From contig NC_003076.8 of assembly GCF_000001735.4 (NCBI RefSeq), forward strand, positions 9,114,001 to 9,178,000: a stretch of DNA of 64,000 bases, written 5' to 3'. Origin of the DNA: Arabidopsis thaliana (Eukaryota; Streptophyta; Magnoliopsida; Brassicales; Brassicaceae). The position numbers and the translations under genes are program-made. A model generated the notes under the pieces. The model made no database searches and had not been told where the DNA came from. It worked only from the letters and a program-made list of their open reading frames with translations. Shown here in pieces: positions 23,461-35,252 of this stretch (the stretch's first letter is position 1; each line of letters opens with the position of its first letter).

Positions 23461-26108
23461 TCATATCCATTCGTTAGTTCTCTCATCACCATCATTCCCA
23501 AAGTTTTTTAATCTAATAAGATGTGGGACTACTTCCTTCCCAAGATCTGGTCTATCTCTTTTTCTTAGCTCCGCACATTTCAACGCTAGAGTAGCAAAAG
23601 ATTGAGCCTCTTGTACAGGCCAATCAGGCACAACGGGGTCAAGCATTTCCTTGAAAGTTCCTTTACTAATTGCCCTTGAAACTTGGTGAGCCAGCCCCAT
23701 GGGAGGCCTTCCGGTTATAATCTGAAGTAGCAATATCCCCAATGAGTATACGTCTGATTTTGTGGTTAACATTCCTGTTTGTTGGTATTCAGGGTCTATG
23801 TAACAAAACGTTCCTGCCGCAGATGTCATGTGGAATTGCGTGACGCTATCAGCTATCGATGCGGGGACTAACCGCGCTAAACCAACGTCGCTGATCTTGC
23901 TCACGTAGTTTTTGTCTAAGAGTATATTGGCTGGTTTTAGGTCGCGGTGAACTAAAGGTTCTGGCTTAGCTTGATGAAGGAATGAGAGTGCGGTAGCAAT
24001 CTCCGCCGCTATTTCAAAACGTTTCCTCCACGAAAGCGGTGGAGAGTTTCCAGTACGAAAAAGTCTATCCTCTAAGCTCCCATTTTCCATGAACTCGTAA
24101 ACCAAACATCCATATTCAGGACATGCACCAAGGAGAAGAACCATGTGAGGATGCCTTATGGAACATAGAACCTCAACCTATAAAATAAGAACAAAAATAT
24201 GTATGATTTACGCAAAAGCATAAAACAAAATAGAAAATAGATAAAATCTTACTTCTTGTTGAAATTGTTTTTTTCCTTGAGCAGCATCAGGTCTTAAAAC
24301 TTTAATGGCAACAGGAGTGTGGTCAAGTTCACCATTGTACACAGGTCCATATCCTCCTTCACCAATCTTCCTATGATTTGCAAACCTCTCTGTAGCTTCT
24401 TCGATCTCTTCTATACTATATTTTCTGTAGCGAACATCGTTATGTGCCAAAGCACTCACTGCGCGGTCTTTGTCCTTTTCTTCACTTACAGCTTTCATCT
24501 CTGCTTGCTTCCTTCTTTGTCCTTCTAGTTCAGCCATTCTTTGAGCTTTCTCAGCTGCTTCTACGGCTGTTCTACACTTTGCTTTCTCGATTTCAGCAAC
24601 TGCCAATGCTGCTTCTTCAGAAAGCCTCGCTTTCTCGAATTTACGAGCTTCTTCTATCTTCCATTGATTTAGCTCGTTTGCCTAGAAAATAAAAGAAGCC
24701 ATGAGTACCGTGCTCAACAAGAAACTTGCTCAAATTAAACTATTTACCTTTCTTTTTGCCGTAAGTGCTTCTTTACAAGCTGAGCTATACATGTCCATAG
24801 TTTGCTTAAGTTCAAGCTTTAGCCTTCTCATCTCAGCTTCAATATCTTTCTGCAAATAAAGCAACAACCATATTTACATTTAGAGCCTTTCAAACTTAAT
24901 TCTTGAACCTAAAAAGAAATTCGTTCAAGAAAACGTACAGTTGATTGTGGAATTGACTCTTCTGAAGAACTCGATGCACCATGATAAAAATCCATACTAT
25001 TTTGAGAAGAGAGATCAACTGAACCCATCACTCCAAACCCACCATCAGATTCATCAGAAAACGAACTTTGTAACGTGGGATTTCTTTGGAAGGCAGCTTG
25101 ATTAAAGCCGTTGTTGAAATCCATCGACCCATTTATAGGGCTTTTGTAACCTTTTTGCGTCGTGTTGAAGGCGGCACGATTATGCGGATAAGTAGTCTCA
25201 TTAGGTTTGTTCCTTGCACTACGCTGGACCCTAAAACGTATCAAGAAAACAATAACATTTGCTTTTAGTAAAAGTTTTGAGAGAAAACTGATAAAAAGAA
25301 CCGAAGGTTGGGTTACCTAGGTATGAGATCTTGCTCGCTATCGGATAAAGATTGGATTAAAAAGCCAGAGGATGGAACACGAGGCGGGGCAAGCGTATTG
25401 GTGATAGGTCTTTGAGCTGGTCGGGAAGACTGAACTTTCCCTCCTTTAGAAATGACATACACCGAACAAAAATCAGGCGTCGATTTCATTATGCTAGATT
25501 GCACCTCATGTGGTTTACTAAACATAAAAGACCTAGCGAAGGTGTTCTTCGTGGATGCTCCCAATACAAGATTGTTAACCAGGTTGTTATTAACGTAATC
25601 CAAGATTGTTTTTGCTACGTCGGAATCGTCTAGAACAACCTCCGTCATAGAAATCTACTAAGAGTGCATGGCGTTAAAACATTTCTGTTCATATATGCTT
25701 GAAAACGAAATGGTAGAAGGATTAACTATATATTATATACCCCTTTTCGCGCACAATATCCTCGATATGGAATAAAAAGCTGATTTAGATCATCATTGTT
25801 CAAGTTGGCTCCATCTGCAATTCATTCAAAATCTTTAACGTTTTGAAAACACATGATGATTCTTAGTAGTTCCAAGAATGATAATAAATCCAATATTATA
25901 GGATAATGAGTATAAGGTACCTACGGTTTGAATTTTTGGTACGAACATGGACAAGAATCATGACGGGATTGTGAATCATATTGAGGAGATGGTCGACGGC
26001 CCAACGAACAGCGTAAGAACTATGTTTCTCTTTGTCTATTGCAACGACCGTTGAGTTCACCGGAGAATGGATATCGTCGGACGAGTACGGTGAAGCCATC
26101 ATGGTCAT
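23461..26108 (-). CDS. USP-domain receptor-like cytoplasmic kinase without U-box
   Basis: Seven exons (25925-26108, 25741-25814, 25317-25654, 24939-25230, 24748-24849, 24253-24681, 23461-24177) join to 2136 nt, giving 711 residues. Order of parts: a UspA-like nucleotide-binding fold at about 15-160 (STVVAIDKEKHSSYAVRWA); a Ser-rich linker; a coiled coil at about 297-405 (EAEMRRLKLELKQTMDMY, then many A/E/K heptads); and a Ser/Thr kinase domain from about 430 with loop GEGGYGPV (437-444), ATP lysine K457 in VAIKVL, HRDLKPANI (550-558) and SDVGLAR. The metal motif is DVG instead of DFG, common in this group. Family knowledge: related genes end in a U-box E3 domain; here the protein stops at EWI just after the kinase. 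Substrate unknown. It matches At5g26150 by order. Confidence 0.92.
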
Positions 26109-27431
26109 ACCACACTAGGCAGAATTATGTCACCGCAAAGGAGCTTGTGGTCTAAGGTTTTCTTCTCTCAATTCAACGGACGAGACATCAAGTTTCTTTT
26201 TCTTTTCTTTTTTGGTAAATGAGACATGATCAAGTTCTTATCAACCATTGATTATTACCTATTTTTCTTTCGGTCAAAAAACGAAAGTATTTTTAGATAC
26301 GTATTGGTAATAAATATGTACTAAACAGTTGTTTTTTTATTATTATATGGGAAAATCTCTTTAACGAAAAAACAAATATGGGAAATCAATACAAGTTTTA
26401 AGAAAATATGGTGTTTAAAAACTAAAAACACATAATCTTTCATAATTTGCATTCTCTAAAAATTGAGCCTACCTTAGTATAGAAGAAGTCCTAAAATAAA
26501 TACTATTTGATTAAATACTTGTTTTAAACTAATAACACAGGTCATCTTTTGGTGGGGGTATGACGATTTTAGCGTAGCCCGTTTTGGGCTTCGAGTTGAT
26601 TTCGAAGCTTTGTTTTTTAATTAAGTGGAGTTACAACAGTTAGGGATGTGCTAAAAACTAGAAACCAGAGATTACTTTAAATTCGTTGAAGAAGAGAAAA
26701 TCTGAAGAAAAATATAGAAAAAATCAGAAATCGATTTTGGATATTTAGGGTTTTTGATTATGATAATTTTTGATGATGTGTCTTAATTGGCTTTGTCAAC
26801 TAAAATTTATGATTAAATTAAAAGTTAAGATAAATTAAAGATTTAACTCACGATACTAGACCAACGAAAATAGTAAACTGATGGTTTAAATGATATTTTT
26901 TTCCTATTTTTTTCACACTAGTCTTAATCATATGCTTCCGCCAAGCTATTTTCAATTCGAGTTCATCAATTTGAGTTAGTACATCAATTTGAGTTCGACT
27001 TTGGTTCCTCTTTGTTCGATTTGGTTTTGGTTCGGTAAATTCGAATCAGTTTTTTTTTGCCGAGGACTATATATTGTATGATTAGGTGTAGGATTTTGAT
27101 TTCATTTTGTAAAAAATTGACACTCATAATTTTGAGAAAGTTTCTCATAATAGATGAATGAAATTAAAATTTATTTGAGTATTATGTAAATATTAAAGTA
27201 CATAGATTTCCATTTAAAATGTCCTTGATAATCCCAATATTTTTTCTTCAAACCTTAATGCTGCGCAAAATATTTAGAAATTATAAGTGGTTAGTTTAAA
27301 TTTTTTTAATTGGATATATAAAAAGGATTAAAATTATTTTGTAAGATATAATTAAAAATTATGAATAAATGGGTTGATTGGTACACAATTTGTATTTTAT
27401 TTTAAACTCATTTACTTGTTTCTTGAAATAA
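26109..27431. other. Intergenic DNA upstream of the kinase gene
   Basis: Holds the kinase promoter in its first few hundred bases. The rest is AT-rich and shows no supported gene. Confidence 0.4.
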
Positions 27432-28072
27432 TCTTATACTATTATTTGGGAAGTATATTTAACAAAGTACCCTTACCCTTTGTAAATAATTACTTAGAAA
27501 TACCATTGGAAATAAAATTTTAAAGAGCAAACTAATTCAACTCACTAAAAATATTTTAAGAGACGGCGGGTTAATATTATATGATAAAATTATATAAATA
27601 GAGTTTGACACCTCTAAATAGTTGGAAAAAAAATTGATTATACAAGCAATTTTTTATTGGGATTTCAAAATGAAAATATAAACTCCATATATAGGTTGAA
27701 TTCAGTATTATTATATACCAAAAATATGTTTAAAATATATTGGATTATGCAAAATTGCAAAAAATAACTAAATTTCCTAATTAACTCAAACAAATCTCCA
27801 TTTCAACAACCAAAGAATTACAAATTAATACTAAATTTCTTAAATTAACTCAAAATAATCTACATGTTAGTTTTTAGATGCGGCTCATTTATGATATTTT
27901 ATTTTTTGATCTAACTGAAATATATACAATCTCATTTTGTGGTTGTTAACATAAGATTAACATTTTTCACTTACTTACGTAATATATCAAAACTATATTA
28001 TAAAATATATGATATATAAATTTTTGTACTAAATGAAATTTAACCTGCGTTGTAACACTGGTCATGATCTAG
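27432..28072 (+). mobile_element. Degenerate non-autonomous Helitron
   Basis: Begins TCTTATACTATTATTTGGG, the same family start as the element at 19954. Ends with AACCTGCGTTGTAACACTGG followed by TCATGATCTAG, an eroded hairpin with CTAG. It is flanked by A (27431) and T (28073), the Helitron target. At 641 bp there is no protein frame of note. The imperfect hairpin suggests an older insertion. Confidence 0.75.
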
Positions 28073-29049
28073 TTATCAAATAATTGGTTTCCGCTACAAA
28101 AAAAAAAAACAATTTTTTGTTGTGACAACCATTGACATAAAAATGTATGATTGAATAAAAAGTGAAGAAAATCAGAGAAAAAAAAACTTAACGTTAAAAT
28201 ATTATTACTTTTAATATAAAACGTTACCTTTGGCAAATTGTTTTTAAATCGAATGGAAACGCAAAAGCTATGCCACATACTTTTGGCATCTCAAGAAGAA
28301 CCTTCATCTGAGGAAATCATTTTATACCTAACTGAAAACAGTGACATAGGTTTGGCGAATTTGTGGTGTCGTCGCTTGACGGTCCACATGCTTAAAACCT
28401 TCACAATATGATTGATTGATAGAATATGGCCGCATAACGTGTGGGAGGCACGGGTCCACATAATCAAATGCTTCTTTGCATGTTATGCTAGATACTAATT
28501 TGAAATTAAAATTTGTTTATGAAATGATAACTAGGACGACATAAACTATTGAAAGAGTTTTCGCCATTTTTTTTCTTTTGAATGTAATTGTTCTTGGTGT
28601 GATTTGTTGTTTGAAGTTCAAAAGGTACTTATATGCAACGTAATGAGTAAATATGATACCTATATATTGATAATATTGATAAAATTATTCATCTAGTGAA
28701 TTCAAAAGTTAGGGGCAAGTGGTGTGTCTAAACTGGTTGTTGTCTGACGACAAAAAAAAAAAAAAAACTGGTTGTTGTCTTGCCGTTTTTGATACAGAAA
28801 AACAACACACACTTATCTCGCTTATATCTTCATCTTCTTCTCTGCTTTTCCTCTATGGTTATTTACGTCACTACATCACCAACAACATCACTCCAATTTG
28901 GACCCACCGGAAATCAAATGAAACCCTACCGGCGAAACCAAGTATTAAATTCACTCACGCTTTTCCCGTGAAGTCATCTTCCAAAGAATCTTCAAAAGTT
29001 TTTCTATTTTTAGAATCCCCAGAAACTCTTTCAAAATCCTTTGAAACCG
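28073..29049. other. Upstream region and 5' leader exon of PMIR2
   Basis: The leader exon probably begins near 28.79 kb and ends at 29049 before a GTAAGA donor. A 16-base direct repeat (AAACTGGTTGTTGTCT, at about 28730 and again after a poly-A run at about 28766) sits near the presumed transcription start. Confidence 0.45.
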
Positions 29050-29233
29050 GTAAGAATTAGATTATCTCTGTTTTCTGAGTTAATTGTTTTTGAAATCAGA
29101 GACCTTTAAGTATTCTGATTCCATTAGAGACTAAACCCATTCCAAAGTTTTCGTTTTTACGTTCTGGGTCGTGTTAGATTCTTGTTTTTGTGGTTCCTGA
29201 ACTAAGCAATGATTGTTTCTATGAATTCTTCAG
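29050..29233 (+). other. 5' UTR intron of PMIR2
   Basis: The donor GTAAGAATTAG follows GAAACCG, and the acceptor TTCTTCAG ends at 29233. This places a 184-base intron 35 bases before the start codon. Leader introns of this kind often raise expression in plants; that role is inferred here. Confidence 0.6.
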
Positions 29234-29268
29234 CATTGTTGATGACTTGATCAAAGAGAGTGTAAGCA

Positions 29269-32200
29269 ATGTCTGTGAATGATAGAGAGGATTCATCAGC
29301 AGATTTATATAATGGACAGCTTTTGAGAGACATTAAGGAGGTAAGTAAAGCTCTTTACTTGACCAATGGACCTCAAAGACCGGTGCTTTCGTTGTCTCCT
29401 CCTGTTCGATCTCAATCTGTTTCGAGAACTACAGAGATTGGGTTAGTATTGTCAAATAAGAAGAAGAAATCGTTGGTACCATGGAATTGGAAGAAGCCTT
29501 TGAATGCTATAGCTCATTTTGGGCAGCGTAGGTTTGATGTTTGTTTTCTACTCCATGTTCATTCCATTGAAGGGTTGCCTTTGAATTTGGATGGTACTAA
29601 GTTAGTTGTGCAGTGGAAGAGGAAAGATGAAGTGATGACTACTCAACCTTCCAAGGTTTTGCAAGGAACTGCTGAGTTTGAAGAGACCTTAACGCATAGA
29701 TGTTCGGTATACGGTAGTAAACATGGGCCTCATCGTTCTGCAAAGTATCAAGTGAAGCTTTTTTTGATCTATGTCTCTCCTGTTGATGCTCCATGGCTTG
29801 TATTAGGTAAGCATTGGATTGATCTTACAAGGATATTGCCGTTGTCTCTGGAGGAAATGGAAGGTACAAGAAGCACGAGAAAGTGGAACACGAGCTTCAA
29901 ATTATCTGGCCTGGCGGAGTCTGCAGTGTTGAATCTTAGTTTTGATTACTCAGTTGTCACCAGTTCAGTCTGTGACTCTACAAGTAAAAATGTGATGCTG
30001 AGGCGGGTTGGTAGTGTTCCAAGTATGGACCATAGATCTCCACCGCTTGATGATGGAAAGGTTGTCAATGAAGTCTCCCCGAGTCTGAGTTTGAATCTTT
30101 CCCAGTCAATAGATTTTCTCTATGAGAAACTTGGCGAACAAAACCCACAAAGATCAACAGGAACTGAGGTAGAACTAGGTTTGGAGACTGACAAACAAGC
30201 AGCTGATTCTGATGACAGTGGAAAAGGAGTAGAGACGTTTCAGCAAGAAAGATCCGGGCTGGAAGAAAGCAATGATCCAAATACAGAGTCCTCGAGAATT
30301 GAAATTATTGATGTCCATGAGATACTTAAAGATGAAGATGAATCCGTTTTCGAGGAAACCTATTTTATTGATCAGTTATCAGTGGCCGCACTAAAAAGTG
30401 AACCAAGTAATTTGTTGCCAAAACATTCAGTTGATGGAACACCCAAGTCAACTTTCAGTAGCCAGGTAATTTCTGAGTCATCTGAGAGTAAATCTCCATC
30501 GGCAATGGATGATAGTACAGAGAAAGAAAACTTTTTGGAAGTTAAATCTAGTTATAAAGCCGCCAAAATATCAATGACGTCACTAAGCTTGGATGACATT
30601 ACTGAGTCTGTAGCTAATGATTTTCTAAACATGCTTGAACTTGAGGAGTGTTCTTATGTTTATACCTCAGATGGTGAACCTACATCTCCTCGTGAATCTC
30701 TGCTTCGAGAGTTTGAGAAGGAAGCTTTCGCTTCTGGAAACTTTCTCTTAGATTTAAATGGAGAAGCAGAATATGTTTCTGATATTGATGAGAAATCGAA
30801 TGATTTCTCATTCTCTGCAAGTTCTTTGGATGTTGGGGAAAACAAGCGTGAGGGAAAATCTCAGCTGTTAATAGACAGGAGAAAGGCCAAGGTACTTGAA
30901 GACTTGGAAACTGAAACTTTATTGCGAGAGTGTGATTTTGATGACAACAGTTTTGATAACTCTTTATGTGTTTGCTCTGATGGGTTTGGAAGTCCAATAG
31001 AGCTTCCAGTTGACAAGGGATTAGATTTGCTTCCACTTGGAGATAATATTGGTCCTTCTGTTTGGACAAAAGGGGGAGGGTGTATTCGGTCCATGAATCA
31101 TTTACTGTTCAGAGAGTCTAAGGAGGCATCACAACTGATCATGCAAGTTTCAGTCCCGGTGGTGCTAGTATCAGAATTAGGTTCTGATATCCTTGAAATA
31201 CTACAAATTTTTGCAGCTTCTGGAATTGAAGGACTTTGCTCTGAAGTTAATGCATTAATTCCTTTGGAAGATATTATGGGGAAGACAATACATGAAGTTG
31301 TCGATGTCACAAAATTTAAGAGGTTCAGATACTTTCCACCATGTTGATACAATACATTAAGCATTAAATTTCTACTTTCGAAGTCCTAAAAAAGATATAG
31401 TTTTCATGTTTTCTTTTTTGTTTCATGGCTTACAGAACTGGACAGGATTGTTCTGACAAGAGTAAAGGTGTCGTGGTTCAGAAACCACCAGGACAGCTGC
31501 ATTTGTGTTCTTCAAATGAAGAATTTGGATCCAGTATGTGTCCAAGTAATGTACCTCTTGAAGATGTCACTTCCTTAGCTATTGATGAGATATACATTCT
31601 CTCGATAGAAGGATTAAAGATTCAATGCAGCATGTCAGATCAAGATCCACCATCAGGAATTGCACCAAAACCCATGGATCAGTCTGACGCTCTAGAGTTG
31701 ATACGTTTTTCCTTAACCTTGGATGAGTGGTTAAGGCTTGACCAGGGAATGCTAGAAAACAAAGATCAAGATTTAGCTTCTAATGGAAAGGGTCATACGT
31801 TAAGGAACAAATTGACACTTGCTCTTCAAGTGTTACTTCGAGATCCATCCCTAAATAATGAACCTATTGGTGCATCTATGCTTGCTCTGATTCAAGTTGA
31901 AAGGTCTTTGGATTCCCCAAATTCATCTTTATGTAGTTTGGCTCAAGAAGGAAGAAATAAGGAATCCTTTGGATATGATACGCAGTTGTGGAGAATCACT
32001 GAAATTGGTCTAGCGGGTTTGAAAATTGAGCCTGGTGCAGACCATCCATGGTGTACGAAATCACAACAACAGTCTGGATCCCGCTGGTTACTTGCCAATG
32101 GTACTGACAAAACCATAAAGTGTCAAGCTTCAGAGTCAAAGGTGATCATTGTATCAAACGTGCAAGCAACTAGAAAGAGGTTGGACACATTGTGGAGTAT

Positions 32201-32312
32201 AATATCTGATAGGCACCATCAAGAAGGTGATTTGAGTAACTCTGCTGCCTCTGTTCCATTTACAAGAAATTTAGACGTGATCTTTTCAAATGAAGTAACA
32301 GAAAGATCGTGA
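29269..32312 (+). CDS. PMIR2: PMI1-related C2-type protein (PMIR2)
   Basis: Two coding exons (29269-31322 and 31436-32312, GT-AG) give 976 residues. The protein matches the plant PLASTID MOVEMENT IMPAIRED1 family: an N-terminal QLLRDIKEVSKALY motif (20-33), a basic KKKKSLVPWNWKKP stretch (64-77), then an NT-C2 domain at about 85-235 (FDVCFLLHVHSIEGLP through SFDYSV). A long acidic, Ser-rich middle carries SLSLDDITESVANDFLNML, and the conserved C-terminal region has DEIYILSIEGLKIQ. Known: PMI1 acts in blue-light chloroplast movement and nuclear positioning, and PMIR1/2 are its close relatives. I assign PMIR2 from the recalled locus number At5g26160. A second frame opening upstream of exon 2 is intronic and not used. 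Confidence 0.9.
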
Positions 32313-33175
32313 TAGTAGCATTTCCATCGGCATATTATTATACTTCTTTATTTCCACTCTATGCTGAAGAACCAGTCATTTTGATGTGAAAGCAGTCTTG
32401 TTCATGGTGGAAAATGCTTCGCTGGCTCCTCTTTAACTACTTGAAAAAAGTAGATGTATATGTCATCGGATTTATCAAGGTGTATGAGAAATAGAATTTT
32501 TTATTAAATATTCCAGTTGCGAATTTAAGGCCTTTGTCTTTCATCTATGCTTGTTTCTTTTTAAAAAGTTGATCTTATTCCAGTGACTAGAATATGATTT
32601 TCCGTCTTGAGTGTACTGCCTTTAGGAATCACTGTGATGAGCGGAGACTTGACGTCAGATACCGAGCCTTCATAGGAGAAACATGTCTGCTTCATCTCAT
32701 CTCACTCCAGGAGGGTCAAGCCGTCAAGGCTAAATTCAAGGTAATGTTACATGGTAATGGCCTCTATATGATTATTTGTCATGGATATTGATTTTAATGT
32801 GATATCTTCCTTGTGAATGGCTTCTTCATTATTGATACCTTAATGGCTGGCAAGATCCCATTGTGTTCATTAGTGGTTTGGGAATTGTTCTGGTAATTAT
32901 CTGCTTAGATTTGCATTGATATTCTAAGATTGCTAGTTTATGATATGATATGAGGTTCTCTGGACTGTTACGTCCATCAATTCTCACTTGTAGCAAAATA
33001 AGATGCTATAGAAGTACTACAGATTTAGAATGTCATAAACCTCTCAAAATTTGTGAACCTGCAACCAGTTTACAATGGATATAAAGAACTAGAAGCAGTT
33101 TTAAGTATCGTTCGTAACCATAGAAAATAAGATGTGCTGAATATAGCATGGTCGCCTTGAGCCTTAGTTCGAGTC
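32313..33175. other. Convergent spacer between PMIR2 and WRKY50
   Basis: The first 250 bases should be the PMIR2 3' UTR. At 32594-32740 is a less AT-rich stretch that ends in an AAG|GTAATG donor-like site and contains TGACGTCA at 32650-32657. It could be a spliced 3' UTR exon or an antisense transcript of WRKY50. No conserved protein seen. Confidence 0.4.
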
Positions 33176-34128
33176 TTAGTTCATGCTTGAGTGATTGTGG
33201 GAACCCTCGTAAGTTGTTATCACAAAGCTCGGATCATCTCTGTCTCGTTCAACCCTTTTCTTCACGGGACAGCCATCAACTGAACATTTGTAGTAGTTTC
33301 TGCAAATTACAGAGAAATCATTGCTATTAACCAATGGTACTTTTGGTGTATTGATTTTCAGGTCATAACAGAGAGCAGCTCGAATTTAACAGGCACGTAA
33401 TTTCCTAGCTTTTGATTTCTCACATTTGGTCTGCTTCTTTAATAGAATTAAGGGAACTCAATGATCTTTCTGTGTGTTTTGTTTAGTCACAATAGTATGA
33501 AAGGGTTGGATGTGAAAGATGTAATTAAGCAATAAGAAATGTTGTTCCCTACCTTGGATGTGGGCTGTTCTTCACCATCTTCTTCCCATACTTTCTCCAC
33601 TTGAACCCGTCGTCAAGCACTTCCACCTCGGACCGTGTCTTGAACGCAACTCTCCCTTTAATTTTTTTCTTTTCTTTCTTGTTTTGGTTGTCTTGCATAT
33701 GGAAATAGGAAAAAAGAAAACAGAGTTAATGACTTGTAAACTGCAAATGTTGGTTCACCTAAAACTGTTAGGCTCAAGTCCTAATGTCTACGTTCGCATA
33801 GTTAGGGGCTTATGTTTTTGAATTAACGATGATCTGTTCTTATTGTTAGAAACCAAAAGAGAAACTTACCGGCAGAAGCAGTGGCTGTAGCAGCAACATA
33901 AGTTTTGGTACTTGGAGATTCAGGATGACTGAAACAGCTAGAAGAACCTGAGAATAAAGCACCAGCAACATCACTAGTCTGATAACCATAAGACTGATTC
34001 ATCCCGGAAACCGCAGACACAAGATCATCATCCATCCATTCATCTGACAAGTCTAGCTCCGGAAACTCGAACACAGAGTGAGTATCATCGCTGAAACTAC
34101 TCCCCAAGTTTGTGTCTGCATCATTCAT
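33176..34128 (-). CDS. WRKY50: WRKY50 transcription factor (WRKYGKK variant)
   Basis: Three exons (33870-34128, 33553-33691, 33176-33299) join to 522 nt, giving 173 residues. The single WRKY domain is group IIc: the heptad WRKYGKK at residues 118-124 and a C2H2 zinc site C138, C143, H167, H169. The intron falls in the conserved HPR|NYYK position. N-terminal acidic and Ser/Thr-rich stretches likely activate transcription. Known: WRKY50 and WRKY51 have GKK in place of GQK, bind W-boxes weakly or bind other sites, and act in salicylate/low-oleate repression of jasmonate signalling and at the PR1 promoter. The chosen start is the ATG at 34126-34128. The frame opens upstream, but only with GTG codons. 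A W-box-like TTGACT lies at 34338-34343 in the upstream region. It matches At5g26170. Confidence 0.95.
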
Positions 34129-35252
34129 ACTCACCACTATTTACGAATTACGCCTATAAGAATGCGTGATCTTCCCTTTTCTTGGTCTGAAGACTTTACT
34201 TTAGAAAGGAAGCTTCGATGTTTAGTGTTTGTAAGAAAATGAGTACTTGTGTGTAACAGTTTCTTTAAGGAAACTTACATAGGAAGATGGATGCTTCAAA
34301 GCCTTATTTGTTCTTTCTCTATGACAAAGACTAGTGGTTGACTTGTGTCTTGGTCCACGATTACTCTTTTTATTATTTTTCTTGTTTTTTTCAAGTCTTT
34401 TCACAAGTCTTCTTGTGCAAGGACTTAATGCTTAAGTTACGCTACCGCAAATTACCATCTCTCATCTTAAAGACACCATTTTTTTCTTTCTTTTTGCATC
34501 TGTGTTTCCAAGCAATAGAGACATATTTGAACATAAATTAAATGACAAAAGATAGATTCTCTTTGGATTAGACTGTTGAGTTTAATTTTCAACGTTTGGT
34601 TGCCTTATCTTTATAACTTAGAACACTTTGAATTTTCTAGTCAAGAGGACTTGTTATGTACCATTCCTCGGTTTCTAAGGACTTGCGCACTAATGCGGAG
34701 TCATATTCTTCTTCTTTTTTATACAAAAAGTATTGTTAGATGATATAGAAATATGTTTTAGTGTATATACTATGCAAATTGCAATATCTAACTTTGAAAC
34801 AATTCTCAAGACGTTGTTTCAAAACATATACACTTATGTAAGGATTGAGTCATTGAGATCGATGAATAAATTACATGATCGACGTGATGCTGTGAATCTA
34901 GATATTATACACCACTCTTCTTGTTTGTGTTATGAATTTGATGGTTATGTAATCATTTTTGAAATACTGACTTAACAAGATTGAAAAATGTAATAAGTCG
35001 ATAGATGTAGACATTTGGAAAACTCTCATAAAAACTCAAGGACACAAATCTGAAACTGAACAAGATCGTGATACTGAACATGCCAACATGGGCTTGAACC
35101 ACAATTTGTTGTGAACCGGAGTAAAATATGTAAATTGGTGCTATAGGAATTTGATCCGGTTTAACTGAAACCGAAAACGGTGCGTTTAAAGTCACCAAGA
35201 CGAAGAAAAAGGGTTTTAGTTTTTGTGAGGGGAGAGAGACTGAGAGGTTATC
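34129..35252. other. Divergent promoter region of WRKY50 and the NSUN5-like gene
   Basis: A shared upstream region of about 1.1 kb. The WRKY50 side contains at least one W-box-like TTGACT (34338). No coding region or repeat recognised. Confidence 0.4.

Noticed and set aside
32594..32791. 65-codon frame beginning MIFRLECTAF
   Set aside because: No homology recognised and no continuing exon; better explained as UTR or non-coding transcript.
33148..33330. 60-codon plus-strand frame, with a tRNA B-box-like AGTTCGAGTC nearby
   Set aside because: The frame is antisense to WRKY50 exon 3, and the B-box-like bases fall at its stop codon and 3' UTR; no A-box or cloverleaf.
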